Assembly (NCBI GenBank): GCA_903903635.1
Contig: CAIUZK010000223.1
Span: 1-64,000 of the forward strand
Direction: 5' to 3'
Origin: an uncultured Bacteroidota bacterium
GTDB taxonomy: Bacteria; Bacteroidota; Bacteroidia; Chitinophagales; Chitinophagaceae
Length of the DNA: 64,000 nt
Part shown: positions 1 through 10,012 of the stretch, piece after piece
Numbering within the stretch: the stretch's first letter is position 1
Layout of the letters: each line of letters starts with the position of its first letter
Position numbers and translations under genes: made by a program
Notes under the pieces: model-generated
The model's input: the letters and a program-made list of their open reading frames with translations, nothing else
Told to the model about the DNA's origin: nothing
Database searches by the model: none

Positions 1-154
1 AACGCCGGATAAATATTCCAGACAGTCGTCGTCTGTTTTAAACCGTTGGTGGAACATAATTGAATTCACACCTGCAAAGGTAATTCGCCTCTCCATAAGG
101 CAAAGCTACATTATTGCGATCTAAACGCCTATACCTATATTATTTATTATAACT

Positions 155-2155
155 TCATTTTCTTCCCACCTGTTTTGCCTTTTTATCTCTCAGCGACTGC
201 ATAAATTCAGGTTTAACAGCATAACCGGATGCCAGTGCCATCTCTGCATAATAGACTGCAAGTGAATCTTTTTCATAGGCATCGAATGCCACACTTAAAT
301 TATAGGACGCCGACTGCCTTACTTCTTTGGTACTGTTGAATTTCAGAGACATAACCCAGTCATTCATGGCGGCAGGCACATTGCTGGTATTGAAGTAGGA
401 CACCCCCCTGTAAAAATAATAATAGGGATTATTGGGATTGAGCATGAGCAGCATATTATATTGTCTTATAGCTGGTTCATAGCGCTTGGTCTGCACATAC
501 TGAAAACTGCTATCGCTCATTAACTGTTCCGACTTCGTATTGAGTCTGTAGCCGGTAATATAATTCTTCAGCGCATTAACCGAATCGCCCATAAGAACAT
601 AGGTCATTGCCCGGTCAATATATGTTCGCCAAACATCATTCTGCACCTCAAGCGATTTATCGAATGTTTCCAGTGCTTTTTTATAATCTTTCCTGTTACT
701 GTAAATTACTGCAACCTTATCCAGCACCTTTGCATCTGCCGAACGTATGGCTACCAATACGTTATAATCCTCAAGCGCCTTATCAAAGTCGCCCTTATCA
801 AAGTAATAGTTGCCCCGCCATTTATACGAAAGCATAGCTATTCCGCTGTTCTTTTCGTCATGTGGTTTATCAAAGTCTTTTTTCATTGGATACTTTTCAA
901 TGGCATCACTTTGCAGGCTTTCCGAATCGTGCCAGGCATAAGTGCGTTCATAGGTTCCATACGCGAGCCCTGCCGAGAGAACCAGTAAAACAATAAGCAT
1001 CGGTATTTTATAAACCGGGTATCGCTTCATTATTTCATTCAGGAAGTAAACAACCAGGAAAACCAAACCGAAATAGGCCACATAAGAATATCTGTCGGCC
1101 ATAATCGCAGCGCCCACCGAGATGAACTGCAACACAAACATAATGTTGAACAAATAGTAGCTTATTCCAAATCCGGCTACCTTGAAATAAAGAGTATTCT
1201 TAAAATAATTTTTAGCAAGCCATATCGGAACAGCCATAATTGCGAACGCAATAAATGGCGATGCATAAAAAATAACATGCAGATTACCACTAATATACCG
1301 GAACGGATAAGGATAGAAAGTAGATAGGTACGTAGGATTGAATAATTTAGATACATACATTATAAATCCGTACGAAGCATACATAAATCGTTCTGCCAAT
1401 GTCAGCGTTTCAAATGATGCGATGGCCCCTGTCTTGTTCTGGGTATAAAACGCAAAGCCTCCGCAAACCAGTGAAGAAAGCACAAAAATAACTTTCTCCA
1501 AAACCAGCATTTTGGTCAGCTTCCTTCCCAGCAAAAAGTCTAATGCTACCATGGAGAACGGGAAGACCACTGCCATAGGCTTCGACAAACAGGATGCAAC
1601 AAAAAGCAAGTAGGTGATAATATACCACTTAGGCTTGTTTTCATCAGTGAACTTAATGTAGGTCATCAGTCCTGCAAAATAGAAAAAGGCATACAGCACA
1701 TCCTTTCTCTCTGCTATCCAGGACACCGACTCCACATGCATGGGATGCACCCCAAACCAGAGTGCCGAAAATGATGCCATAAACAATTTGCTGTTGTCAT
1801 CCATCTTTAGCCGCACACATAACTGCATTACCAGGAAAAAAATAAGTATCACATTGGCTATATGTATCAGTATATTGGTAAGGTAGTAGGCCATTGGGTC
1901 CATTTGCGAAAAATGGTAATTAACCGCCAGTGAGAGCATACACAGCGGATGGTAGTTATTCTTGGTAATATCCTCTGTGAAAATAACCTTTAGGTTATGA
2001 GGTGTAAACTCTTTGATATAAGGATCATTGGTGACATAATAATCATCATCCCAATTGGTAAATTGGTTATTGAGCGTGTACCGGTAACAAATAAAAGTCA
2101 GCACGCAGATAGCTGCTAGGATAAGTATATTTTTATTGAATAACTGGCTCTTCAT
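155..2155 (-). CDS. Multi-pass membrane protein with C-terminal TPRs, TMTC/GT-C-like putative glycosyltransferase
   Basis: 666-aa ORF; N-terminal TM followed by acidic loop FTNWDDDYYVTNDPYI typical of GT-C enzymes; many TM segments; C-terminal TPR-like repeats (YYFDKGDFDKALEDYNVLV, IYSNRKDYKKALETFDKSLEV). Confidence 0.8.
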   Translation of the reverse strand: MKSQLFNKNILILAAICVLTFICYRYTLNNQFTNWDDDYYVTNDPYIKEFTPHNLKVIFTEDITKNNYHPLCMLSLAVNYHFSQMDPMAYYLTNILIHIANVILIFFLVMQLCVRLKMDDNSKLFMASFSALWFGVHPMHVESVSWIAERKDVLYAFFYFAGLMTYIKFTDENKPKWYIITYLLFVASCLSKPMAVVFPFSMVALDFLLGRKLTKMLVLEKVIFVLSSLVCGGFAFYTQNKTGAIASFETLTLAERFMYASYGFIMYVSKLFNPTYLSTFYPYPFRYISGNLHVIFYASPFIAFAIMAVPIWLAKNYFKNTLYFKVAGFGISYYLFNIMFVLQFISVGAAIMADRYSYVAYFGLVFLVVYFLNEIMKRYPVYKIPMLIVLLVLSAGLAYGTYERTYAWHDSESLQSDAIEKYPMKKDFDKPHDEKNSGIAMLSYKWRGNYYFDKGDFDKALEDYNVLVAIRSADAKVLDKVAVIYSNRKDYKKALETFDKSLEVQNDVWRTYIDRAMTYVLMGDSVNALKNYITGYRLNTKSEQLMSDSSFQYVQTKRYEPAIRQYNMLLMLNPNNPYYYFYRGVSYFNTSNVPAAMNDWVMSLKFNSTKEVRQSASYNLSVAFDAYEKDSLAVYYAEMALASGYAVKPEFMQSLRDKKAKQVGRK

Positions 2156-2467
2156 GCGATAAAATTAATTGAAATTGGCAATTTCTTTTTAGTTGGTTTT
2201 TACAGGCTGAAATTATGAAAATATAAAATTGCACCCAATGGATTTTTTATTGACTCAAAAATTATGCAATCATCAAGAACCTATAGTTTTCTCCTCAGCA
2301 ATCTATTTTAATTTATTAGAGGATCATTTTTTTGAATAGTAATTCTGCCAAAAAAGCCAAATGGCATCCCCGAATCAATAATTGATGTTGCAACCTCATA
2401 AAATCCGACCCACTCCGGAACTATTTTTTTACTTTTATCTCACGATAGTGCAACACCTATCCTGAAG

Positions 2468-4009
2468 ATGATCAAAAAACTCACTCCTTACTACCCGGGA
2501 ATACTGCTTTTCATTCTTGCTATGATCCTTGGACTTGTTGTTTTCAGGGACTATGGTATAGCATGGGATGAGTCGATGCAGCGGCACACCGGCGAGGTTA
2601 GCCTTAATTACATATTGCATGCCGACAATGGTTTGTTCAGTTACCGCGACCGTCATTACGGTGTCGGATTTGAATTGCCACTGATTATGCTCGAAAAAGT
2701 CCTGCACATCAAAGACCCCGGAAACGCTTACTTAATGCGGCACCTGGTGTCTCACCTGTTCTTCCTGGTCAGTGCCTTTTGTTGTTACCTGCTAGCCCTG
2801 CGGCTCTTTAAAAACCAATTCATTGCCTGCATCGGTTTCCTGATCTATGCCTTTGCCCCACGCATCTATGCGCACTCTTTTTTCAATAGTAAGGATGTAC
2901 CCTACCTGGCCATGTTCATGATCGTATTTGCCATTAGCCAGTATACCTTCGAAAAAAACAAAAAGTGGCTTTATATAATTCTCGGCCTGGCCTGTGGCTA
3001 TACCACCAGCCTCCGCATAATGGGGGTAATACTTGATGGCTTTATTTTGTTTTTCCTGGGTATCGACCTCCTTACAGCCATGTTGCAAAAAGAAAAGATC
3101 AAACAACCTATTGTCAACATATTACTATTTGGCGCTTCGTTTTTTATTATGCTCTACGCCTGCTGGCCCTACCTGTGGACAAATCCGGTTGAAAATTTCA
3201 TAATATCCTACAAGAGAATGTCGCATTTCGACTGGCCATTCACTGTACTGATCAGTGGAAAACAAGTACCGGGAACTGAACTTTCCTGGACCTATTTCCC
3301 CACCTGGTTCCTCATTACCAACCCGATATTGTGGCTTATCACGGGATTTGCCGGTATTATCCTGGCCATAATCAGTTTTTTAAAGAAACCCCTTGCTTAT
3401 CTTAGAAATACCCAGGATCGTAATTTCCTGCTTTACCTTCTTTCCTTCGGCATCCCAATTCTTGCCGTTATATTCCTTCATGCCGTTATTTACGACGACT
3501 GGCGACACCTGTATTTTGTTTATGCCCCATTCGTAATGCTGCTGCTCTGTTTCATCAACTATGTCCGCAATACCAGGTTTAAAATAATTATTGAGATTGC
3601 CTGCTTGTTACAAATCGGTTTAATTGTATTCTTTATGGTACGCAACCATCCCTATCAACAGGTTTACTTCAACGAACTCGTATCGCATCAAAATGAATCG
3701 CTACGCAAAAATTACGAATTGGATTATTGGGGCTGCACCAATAAACAGGCTTTGGAATATTTGGTTGCTAAGCACCCTGAAGGATCAATTTTGGTGAGTG
3801 GTTCTGCCGTAGGAGAATACCTCATCCGGTTCAATACGCAGTTGCTAAAAGAAAAAGACAGGGTACGTATCGAAATCACCACCCCGGAAAGGGCTGATTA
3901 TTTTATCAGCAACTTCAGATGGCATCCTGAAGATTATCCCTATCCGCAAAAAGAATATTCCATCTCAGTGCTTAACAGTACTATACTTTGTATTTATAAA
4001 ACACATTGA
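2468..4009 (+). CDS. Glycosyltransferase family 39/ArnT-like membrane protein
   Basis: 513-aa polytopic ORF with first-loop acidic motif (YGIAWDESMQRHTGE) and C-terminal YFNELVSHQNESLRKNYELDYWG. Confidence 0.75.
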   Translation: MIKKLTPYYPGILLFILAMILGLVVFRDYGIAWDESMQRHTGEVSLNYILHADNGLFSYRDRHYGVGFELPLIMLEKVLHIKDPGNAYLMRHLVSHLFFLVSAFCCYLLALRLFKNQFIACIGFLIYAFAPRIYAHSFFNSKDVPYLAMFMIVFAISQYTFEKNKKWLYIILGLACGYTTSLRIMGVILDGFILFFLGIDLLTAMLQKEKIKQPIVNILLFGASFFIMLYACWPYLWTNPVENFIISYKRMSHFDWPFTVLISGKQVPGTELSWTYFPTWFLITNPILWLITGFAGIILAIISFLKKPLAYLRNTQDRNFLLYLLSFGIPILAVIFLHAVIYDDWRHLYFVYAPFVMLLLCFINYVRNTRFKIIIEIACLLQIGLIVFFMVRNHPYQQVYFNELVSHQNESLRKNYELDYWGCTNKQALEYLVAKHPEGSILVSGSAVGEYLIRFNTQLLKEKDRVRIEITTPERADYFISNFRWHPEDYPYPQKEYSISVLNSTILCIYKTH

Positions 4010-4054
4010 TGGATTTTTCCTCAAATAATTACAGAATCCGCTCATAGCATCTGA

Positions 4055-5008
4055 CTACTGAAACGCCAATCCGAACTTCTTATAGGTTTTGGTACTCTTG
4101 TATAACGGTTCCATTATAGTACTCTGGGAAGGACTTCCTCCCCTGTTGCCTCCTCTATATCCACCACCTCCGCCACCCATGCGCATACCCATTCCCATGC
4201 CGCCAAAGCCGCCAATACCCACACTTGGCCTCATTGCCATACCGCTGCCCCTGCCATTATTCCCATTAGCCTGTCCTGCAGGTCTTTTAGATCCTGTTGT
4301 TTCAAAACAAACCGTGAGCACTTTGCCTTTATCCGGCCTTGTCAGTTCAGGTTTAAAATAGAATGATTTAAAAGGTATCACTGCCTCCCAGATCAATTCA
4401 TTGTTGGCATCCAGTCCTATTTTCACCTCAATACCACAACTGTCTTTTTCGGTTATCGCATATTGCAGGTTGCAGCTCTTAAACCCCTGCAACGAATACT
4501 GATCAGCCTTAGGCAACAAAGCCCTTACCTTATCTTCAAGATACATCCTTTGTTTCTGATCTCGGCTGCCACCCTGCCCTTCCAAACTCTGCGATTGGCC
4601 CGGCCGCTTGGCTTCATCATCTTTTACTGTCTGCGCACCCTTGGCGTAAACTACCGGCAATGGAAAATTGATAGCGGTCTCCTCGCTCTTCTCCCCTGTC
4701 CTGTCTATCCATACGGTAAGCCCTTCGTGCAAAATCTTCAATTGCGTTGCAGCATCACCGGTCTCAACAGTAATATATAGATTGTTCTTATCGTTGGATA
4801 CCGCATAACCCAGCATCGCCTTTTCATCATATTCCGGATAAGGCGATGGCCAGTCTTTATTATCTCCGTCTATCACAATGGGTGTAACCTGCCAGTTCCC
4901 CGGCATCCTTTTTACTGTATGCTTCGAACTGCTGCATGAAATAAATACAGGAATAATAAATGAAAGACAAACAACAAATCTGGTAGCCGAAAATAATTTA
5001 CATATCAT
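4055..5008 (-). CDS. Secreted lipoprotein with Gly/Met-rich C-terminal region, function unknown
   Basis: 317-aa ORF; lipobox-like FISCSSSKH; WQVTPIVIDGDNKDWPSPYPEYDEKAMLGYAVSNDKNNLYITVE resembles CBM9-like/DOMON-type domains; low-complexity GGFGGMGMGMRMGGGGGGYRGGNRGG. Confidence 0.7.
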   Translation of the reverse strand: MICKLFSATRFVVCLSFIIPVFISCSSSKHTVKRMPGNWQVTPIVIDGDNKDWPSPYPEYDEKAMLGYAVSNDKNNLYITVETGDAATQLKILHEGLTVWIDRTGEKSEETAINFPLPVVYAKGAQTVKDDEAKRPGQSQSLEGQGGSRDQKQRMYLEDKVRALLPKADQYSLQGFKSCNLQYAITEKDSCGIEVKIGLDANNELIWEAVIPFKSFYFKPELTRPDKGKVLTVCFETTGSKRPAGQANGNNGRGSGMAMRPSVGIGGFGGMGMGMRMGGGGGGYRGGNRGGSPSQSTIMEPLYKSTKTYKKFGLAFQ

Positions 5009-5152
5009 ACACTAAACTAATGAATTACAATAAGAATACGCAAATAACGATTTTTGACCTTAAATAAACATTAAAGTTTAAAATCCGCTGATTTTCAAGG
5101 CCAATATTTAAGATTACAATGGTACTTTTGCAGCAATTAATATTAGATTTTT

Positions 5153-7810
5153 ATGAAAATGGGTAAAATCGTCAAGCGTTTTTTTATTGCCGTGGGTATT
5201 ATAGTAGTTCTATTCATTGCCGCTGCAATATTGGTTCCTTTCCTGTTCAAGGATAAGATTCTGGCAATAGTTAAGAAAGAAATGAACGACCAACTGCTGG
5301 CGACAACAGATTTTAAAGATGTGGACATTTCTCTGTTCCATAGCTTCCCCCATCTTTCGGTGAGTATTCTCGATCTCAGTATCGTGGGTAAAGAGCCCTT
5401 TAAAGGTGATACCCTTATTTCAGCAAAAAGCATTGATGTGTCGCTCGACCTCATGAAAGCCATAAGCGGCACTTATGAAATACTGCATATCGGTCTTATT
5501 ACACCCCGCATACACGCTATTGTTCATCCTGATGGGCTGTCCAACTGGAATATTACAAAACCAACACCTGCCACACAGCCAGCCGCTGCCTCAAAGCCAT
5601 TCTCCATGAAGCTGAAAAAGTATGCCATTGAGAATGGTTATATAGAGTACAACGATGAGCAGGGTAAAATGCATATGATTATTCAAAACCTGAACCACAG
5701 CGGTTCCGGCGACTTCAGCAGCGATGCATTTACCTTGTCTACCAAAACAACTGCCGATGCCATTTCATTCATTTATGGCAATGTGCCCTACCTGAACGAA
5801 GTTAAAACGCTGGTTGACCTCGACCTGAACATCGATAATAAAACCAGCAAATACTCCTTCAACACCGACAAAATTCAGTTGAATGGCCTGAAGTTATCAT
5901 CCAAAGGATTTGTGCAGATGCCCGACACCAACAATATGATCATGGATATCACTTTAAATACCCCATCCAATGATTTCAAAGACATATTATCGCTGGTACC
6001 AGGCATGTACAAAAACAATTTTAAGGACATTAAAACATCCGGAAAGCTGACGCTTAATGGCATGGTGAAAGGCACTTACAACAAGAAGCAGATGCCTGCT
6101 TACAAATTGTCTTTGGGCATACAGGATGGGATGTTCCAATACCCTGATCTGCCGGAGAAAGTTGCTAATATCCAGGTAAAACTGGATGTTGATAATCCGG
6201 ATGGAGTTACTGACCATACTGTTGTAAACCTGGAAAAATTGCATCTTGAATTTGGCACGCAACCTTTCGATTTCAGAATGTTGCTCAAAACTCCTGTATC
6301 AGATCAATGGATAGATGCCAATGCAAAAGGCAAGATCGACCTGACTCAGATTCAGAAATTCGTGAAGCTGGATGCCAGTACCAAACTTGCAGGAAATATT
6401 ACAGCCGATGTATCGGTGAAAGGATCTATGGCTGCTGCCCAGAAAAAACAGTTTGATAAGATCGATGCTTCAGGCATCATTTCACTTGCCGATATATCCT
6501 ACTCAGCAAAGGATTATCCGGATGGTGTCAACCTGTATAGCCTGGTACTTAGCTTTAATCCTAAAAACGTTTCTGTTTCCAACATGAAGGGTAAGTATCT
6601 GGGTACTATTTTTAGCGGAGACGGCAGTATCGATAACTTCCTGGGTTATTACCTGCACAATGAATCTTTAACCGGAGCTTTCCATTTCGTTGCCGACAAG
6701 GTAGATGTAAACAAATTTATGGGGACGCCATCCACTCCCGATACCACCAAAAAGACTGCAACAACTGTATTCCTGGTGCCATCTAACCTGGACATTTCTA
6801 TAAATGCCGAAGTAGGATCCCTGAAGTTTGACAACCTCAACCTGACCAATGTAAAAAGTGCACTGGTGATCCGCAACGAAGTTGTTAACCTACAGAATGT
6901 TTCAGGAAATGGCCTGGATGGAACTATAAAAATGTCTGGTTTCTATTCCACTAAAAAGGACAAGAAAAATCCGGATATACAATTTGATTACAGCCTGACT
7001 ACCGTTGATGTACAGAAGACATTTACCACTTTCAATACCGTGCAAAAAATGATGCCTGCCGCCAAATACATAACCGGTAAGATTACCTCTAACCTCACCA
7101 TGAGCGGCAAACTGGGCGGAGATATGATGCCTGTTATGAATTCGCTTACCGGTAAGGGAGATATGCAGCTACTCGGTTGTGTCCTCAGCAATTTCCCTGT
7201 TACTGACCAGCTTGCAGATAAATTGCATCTTACACAGTTTAAAACCATTAAACTGGAAGACTCCAAGCTATTCTTCAGTTTCGAAAACGGGCGTGTAACT
7301 GTTCAGCCTTATAAGATGAAGCTGGGTGGTATCGATGCCGAAATAGCAGGAAGCCATGGTTTCGATCAGACCATGAATTACGGTGTGAACATGGTTATAC
7401 CTACCTCAATGATGGGCGCACAGGGCACTGCCATGGTAAACAATCTGGTGAGCCAGGCAGCAAGCAAGGGAATACCTGTTAAGGTTGGAGATAAGGTAAA
7501 CCTTACTGCCAAGATCACAGGTACCACCACCAGCCCGAAAATTGAAACGAACCTCAAAAATGTAGCAGGCGATGCCGTTAACAACATCAAGGAAGAGATC
7601 AAGAAAGAGGTAGCCAAGAAAGTGGATAGCGTAAGGACTGTTGTTAAAGATACTATTAAAGCTGTCAAGACCCAGGTTGTAAACCAGGCTAAAGACGAAC
7701 TTAAAAAACAACTTCTGGGTGGTGGCGATACTACTAAAGGTAAAAAGCCTGATGTAATTAAGAACGTAGGTGATGATGCGAAAAAGAAACTGAAAGGTTT
7801 ATTTAAATAA
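5153..7810 (+). CDS. AsmA family protein
   Basis: 885-aa ORF; N-terminal TM then AsmA-like N-terminus (KDVDISLFHSFPHLSVSILDLSIVGKEPFKGDTLISAKSIDVSLDLMKAI) and AsmA-like C-terminal region. Confidence 0.85.
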   Translation: MKMGKIVKRFFIAVGIIVVLFIAAAILVPFLFKDKILAIVKKEMNDQLLATTDFKDVDISLFHSFPHLSVSILDLSIVGKEPFKGDTLISAKSIDVSLDLMKAISGTYEILHIGLITPRIHAIVHPDGLSNWNITKPTPATQPAAASKPFSMKLKKYAIENGYIEYNDEQGKMHMIIQNLNHSGSGDFSSDAFTLSTKTTADAISFIYGNVPYLNEVKTLVDLDLNIDNKTSKYSFNTDKIQLNGLKLSSKGFVQMPDTNNMIMDITLNTPSNDFKDILSLVPGMYKNNFKDIKTSGKLTLNGMVKGTYNKKQMPAYKLSLGIQDGMFQYPDLPEKVANIQVKLDVDNPDGVTDHTVVNLEKLHLEFGTQPFDFRMLLKTPVSDQWIDANAKGKIDLTQIQKFVKLDASTKLAGNITADVSVKGSMAAAQKKQFDKIDASGIISLADISYSAKDYPDGVNLYSLVLSFNPKNVSVSNMKGKYLGTIFSGDGSIDNFLGYYLHNESLTGAFHFVADKVDVNKFMGTPSTPDTTKKTATTVFLVPSNLDISINAEVGSLKFDNLNLTNVKSALVIRNEVVNLQNVSGNGLDGTIKMSGFYSTKKDKKNPDIQFDYSLTTVDVQKTFTTFNTVQKMMPAAKYITGKITSNLTMSGKLGGDMMPVMNSLTGKGDMQLLGCVLSNFPVTDQLADKLHLTQFKTIKLEDSKLFFSFENGRVTVQPYKMKLGGIDAEIAGSHGFDQTMNYGVNMVIPTSMMGAQGTAMVNNLVSQAASKGIPVKVGDKVNLTAKITGTTTSPKIETNLKNVAGDAVNNIKEEIKKEVAKKVDSVRTVVKDTIKAVKTQVVNQAKDELKKQLLGGGDTTKGKKPDVIKNVGDDAKKKLKGLFK

Positions 7811-7897
7811 TCGCACGCTTCTATTATCCGGTTGTGAATTATGGGCATAGGGCTTGTAAGGAAATAAAGGTTGCTTTTTGACGTAGTTATTTTTCTT

Positions 7898-8025
7898 TTA
7901 TTAACTGCCGTAGCTTTAGCGAAGGCAAGTTATTAACTGCCGTAGCTTTAGCGAAGGCATGTTATTAACTGCCATAGCTTTAGCAAAGGCATGTTATTAA
8001 CTGCCGTAGCTTTAGCGAAGGCATG
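7898..8025. repeat. Four tandem 32-bp repeats (ttattaactgccgtagctttagcgaaggcatg)
   Basis: Unit starts at 7898, 7930, 7962 and 7994, exactly 32 bp apart, near-identical; no spacers. Confidence 0.95.
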
Positions 8026-8125
8026 TTTTGCAAGGCATGCCCGCAAGGGCACGAGCGCAACTCTATCTGCGAATAATGAACTGTTTTAAGACTTTTATAA
8101 CGAAATAAAAATGGGATAGAACGAG

Positions 8126-8221
8126 TAAGATGGTGTACTTTATTTAATCATCGTCACTAAGATGGCGGAAGTTATTTTGCCATCGTTCCTAAGATGGTGG
8201 GAGTTATTTTCTTCGTTCCTT
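8126..8221. repeat. Three tandem ~32-bp repeats of the element's right terminus (taagatggygggagttatttt..catcgttcc)
   Basis: Unit starts at 8126, 8158 and 8190; diverged copies of the right terminal inverted repeat. Confidence 0.85.
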
Positions 8222-8343
8222 ATTACTGAAGCAAGATAAAATACTGAAAAAGTAAGGGTCATTGAGTTCCATGCGATAATTAATCACCGGAATCTGCAAT
8301 AATCACAGAAAGATTATATTTATATTCGCAAACCCGAATATCC

Positions 8344-9906
8344 ATGCCTGATTACAATTCCATATTCCCGCTGCCAAATACCTGGCTGTTATTGTTGAGT
8401 TTTGGGCTGTGTATTATATCGCTTGTCCTATTTCAAAAACAGAAGTATTCATGGGCTTTAATCAGCTTGTTTTTTACAGCCTTCTTTCTTCGTTTATTCA
8501 TGGCGCATCTCGATCCGTTCCTGCATGAATGGGATGAACGGTTTCATGCGCTCGTGGCCAGAAATATGATGCATGATCCATTTAAGCCTATGCTCAGGGC
8601 CAGCGATTGGGCACGGTATGACTACAGGCAATGGAGCCGCAATCATATATGGCTGCACAAGCAACCTTTATTTTTATGGCAGATGGCATTGAGTATGAAA
8701 ATTTTCGGAGTCTCTGCATTTGCAATTCGTTACCCTGGTGTTTTAATGGGAAGTATAGGTGTTATTATGATTTACAGAATTGCGCTGCTGATGACCGCAA
8801 ATAGATCAATCGCTTTTCTTGCAGCACTGCTTACTTGTTTCTCTTACTACCCGCTCGAATTTATGTCCGGCCTCTTTGGTATGGACATGAATGATACTGC
8901 GTTTTCCTTTTATGTCGTTGCCAGCCTATGGGCTTTTGCAGAATACTCTGTTAAGAAAACCTTGAAGTTTGCTGTCTTAATTGGATTCCTTTCCGGCTGT
9001 GCTATACTCATCAAATGGCTGCCAGGGCTTTTGGTATTTTCAGGTTGGGGTATCTCTATTCTATTAAATATCAAAAAGGAGAACTTTAAAACCAATGTAA
9101 TTCATTACCTAACCGCACTGGTTGTATGCGTAGTTGTTTTCATGCCCTGGCAGATATACATCCTGCATAGATTTCCCCTTGAGGCGCACTTTGAATACGA
9201 ATACAATATCAGGCGGCTGCATGAAGCTGTTGATGGGCGGTCTGGAACCTGGCTGTTCTATATCAACAACTTTGATCTGTATTTCGGGCAATACTTATTC
9301 TGGTTATTGCCTGCCGGCCTTTTACTTATGCTTTTTCTTAAAAGGTATCACACCCGGCTTTCTCTGGTTTTTGCCCTATACTTTATCATAGCCCTTGCCT
9401 TTTTTTCTTTGATTTCCAGGACAATGGTAACTGGCTACTTTTTACTGGTAACGCCGGTGGGTTATATTTTTATGGCAATAGCAATTTATCATTTGATCTG
9501 TCATGAAAAAGTTTTAAGATATCTCTATATTCCGGCAGCCCTTTTAATCTCTTTTTTTATTCTGAATCTGGGCGAAATAACGAACCAACATGACCCCGGA
9601 AATATCAACCACAATAACGGGGGCGACTGGACTTCAAAACGGGACAACACGCTTATTTACAGCAACCTCAGGAAGTACATGCCTGCTACTGTAAAAGTAA
9701 TATTTAATGCAAAAGATTATGAAGATGTAATGTTCTACAATAACGATATTGATGCGTTTTATTCCTACGATATCAACATCAGCGACCTCGATAAAATAAA
9801 AAAACAGCACTTCTTAATTGCTGCATTTAATGCTCATAACGAACCCTTGCCGGATTTCATATGGAGTTATGATTCCATTTTCATAATCAAACAGGAGATA
9901 AAATAG
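8344..9906 (+). CDS. Glycosyltransferase family 39 (GT-C/ArnT-like) membrane protein
   Basis: 520-aa polytopic ORF; HEWDERFHALVARNM acidic motif, RWSRNHIWLHKQPLFLWQM typical of ArnT/PMT-like proteins. Confidence 0.85.
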   Translation: MPDYNSIFPLPNTWLLLLSFGLCIISLVLFQKQKYSWALISLFFTAFFLRLFMAHLDPFLHEWDERFHALVARNMMHDPFKPMLRASDWARYDYRQWSRNHIWLHKQPLFLWQMALSMKIFGVSAFAIRYPGVLMGSIGVIMIYRIALLMTANRSIAFLAALLTCFSYYPLEFMSGLFGMDMNDTAFSFYVVASLWAFAEYSVKKTLKFAVLIGFLSGCAILIKWLPGLLVFSGWGISILLNIKKENFKTNVIHYLTALVVCVVVFMPWQIYILHRFPLEAHFEYEYNIRRLHEAVDGRSGTWLFYINNFDLYFGQYLFWLLPAGLLLMLFLKRYHTRLSLVFALYFIIALAFFSLISRTMVTGYFLLVTPVGYIFMAIAIYHLICHEKVLRYLYIPAALLISFFILNLGEITNQHDPGNINHNNGGDWTSKRDNTLIYSNLRKYMPATVKVIFNAKDYEDVMFYNNDIDAFYSYDINISDLDKIKKQHFLIAAFNAHNEPLPDFIWSYDSIFIIKQEIK

Positions 9907-9952
9907 TTAAATAGTTCAGTGCTATTATTGCCCTAAGTCTCCCAACTTCACC

Positions 9953-9981
9953 AAAAAAAACTCCCGGCAAAACCGGGAGTT
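9953..9981 (-). terminator. Rho-independent terminator-like hairpin
   Basis: aaaaaaaactcccgg caaaa ccgggagtt: 9-bp stem; A-tract on the + strand gives a U-tract for minus-strand transcription from 10013-12442. Confidence 0.75.
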
Positions 9982-10012
9982 CCACAACTCAACAATATTG
10001 TAACATCTGGTT

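Larger units (their letters stand above)
7856..8222. repeat. MITE-like element copy 1 (left end degenerate, tandem expansions inside)
   Basis: Shares internal segments (tctgcgaataatgaa, agacttttataacgaaataaaaatgggatagaacgagtaagatgg) and right terminus with copies at 28387 and 58348. Confidence 0.6.

Noticed and set aside
7898-8025. Tandem 32-bp repeats considered as a CRISPR array
   Set aside because: Units are contiguous with no spacers and no cas genes nearby; they lie inside a dispersed element.
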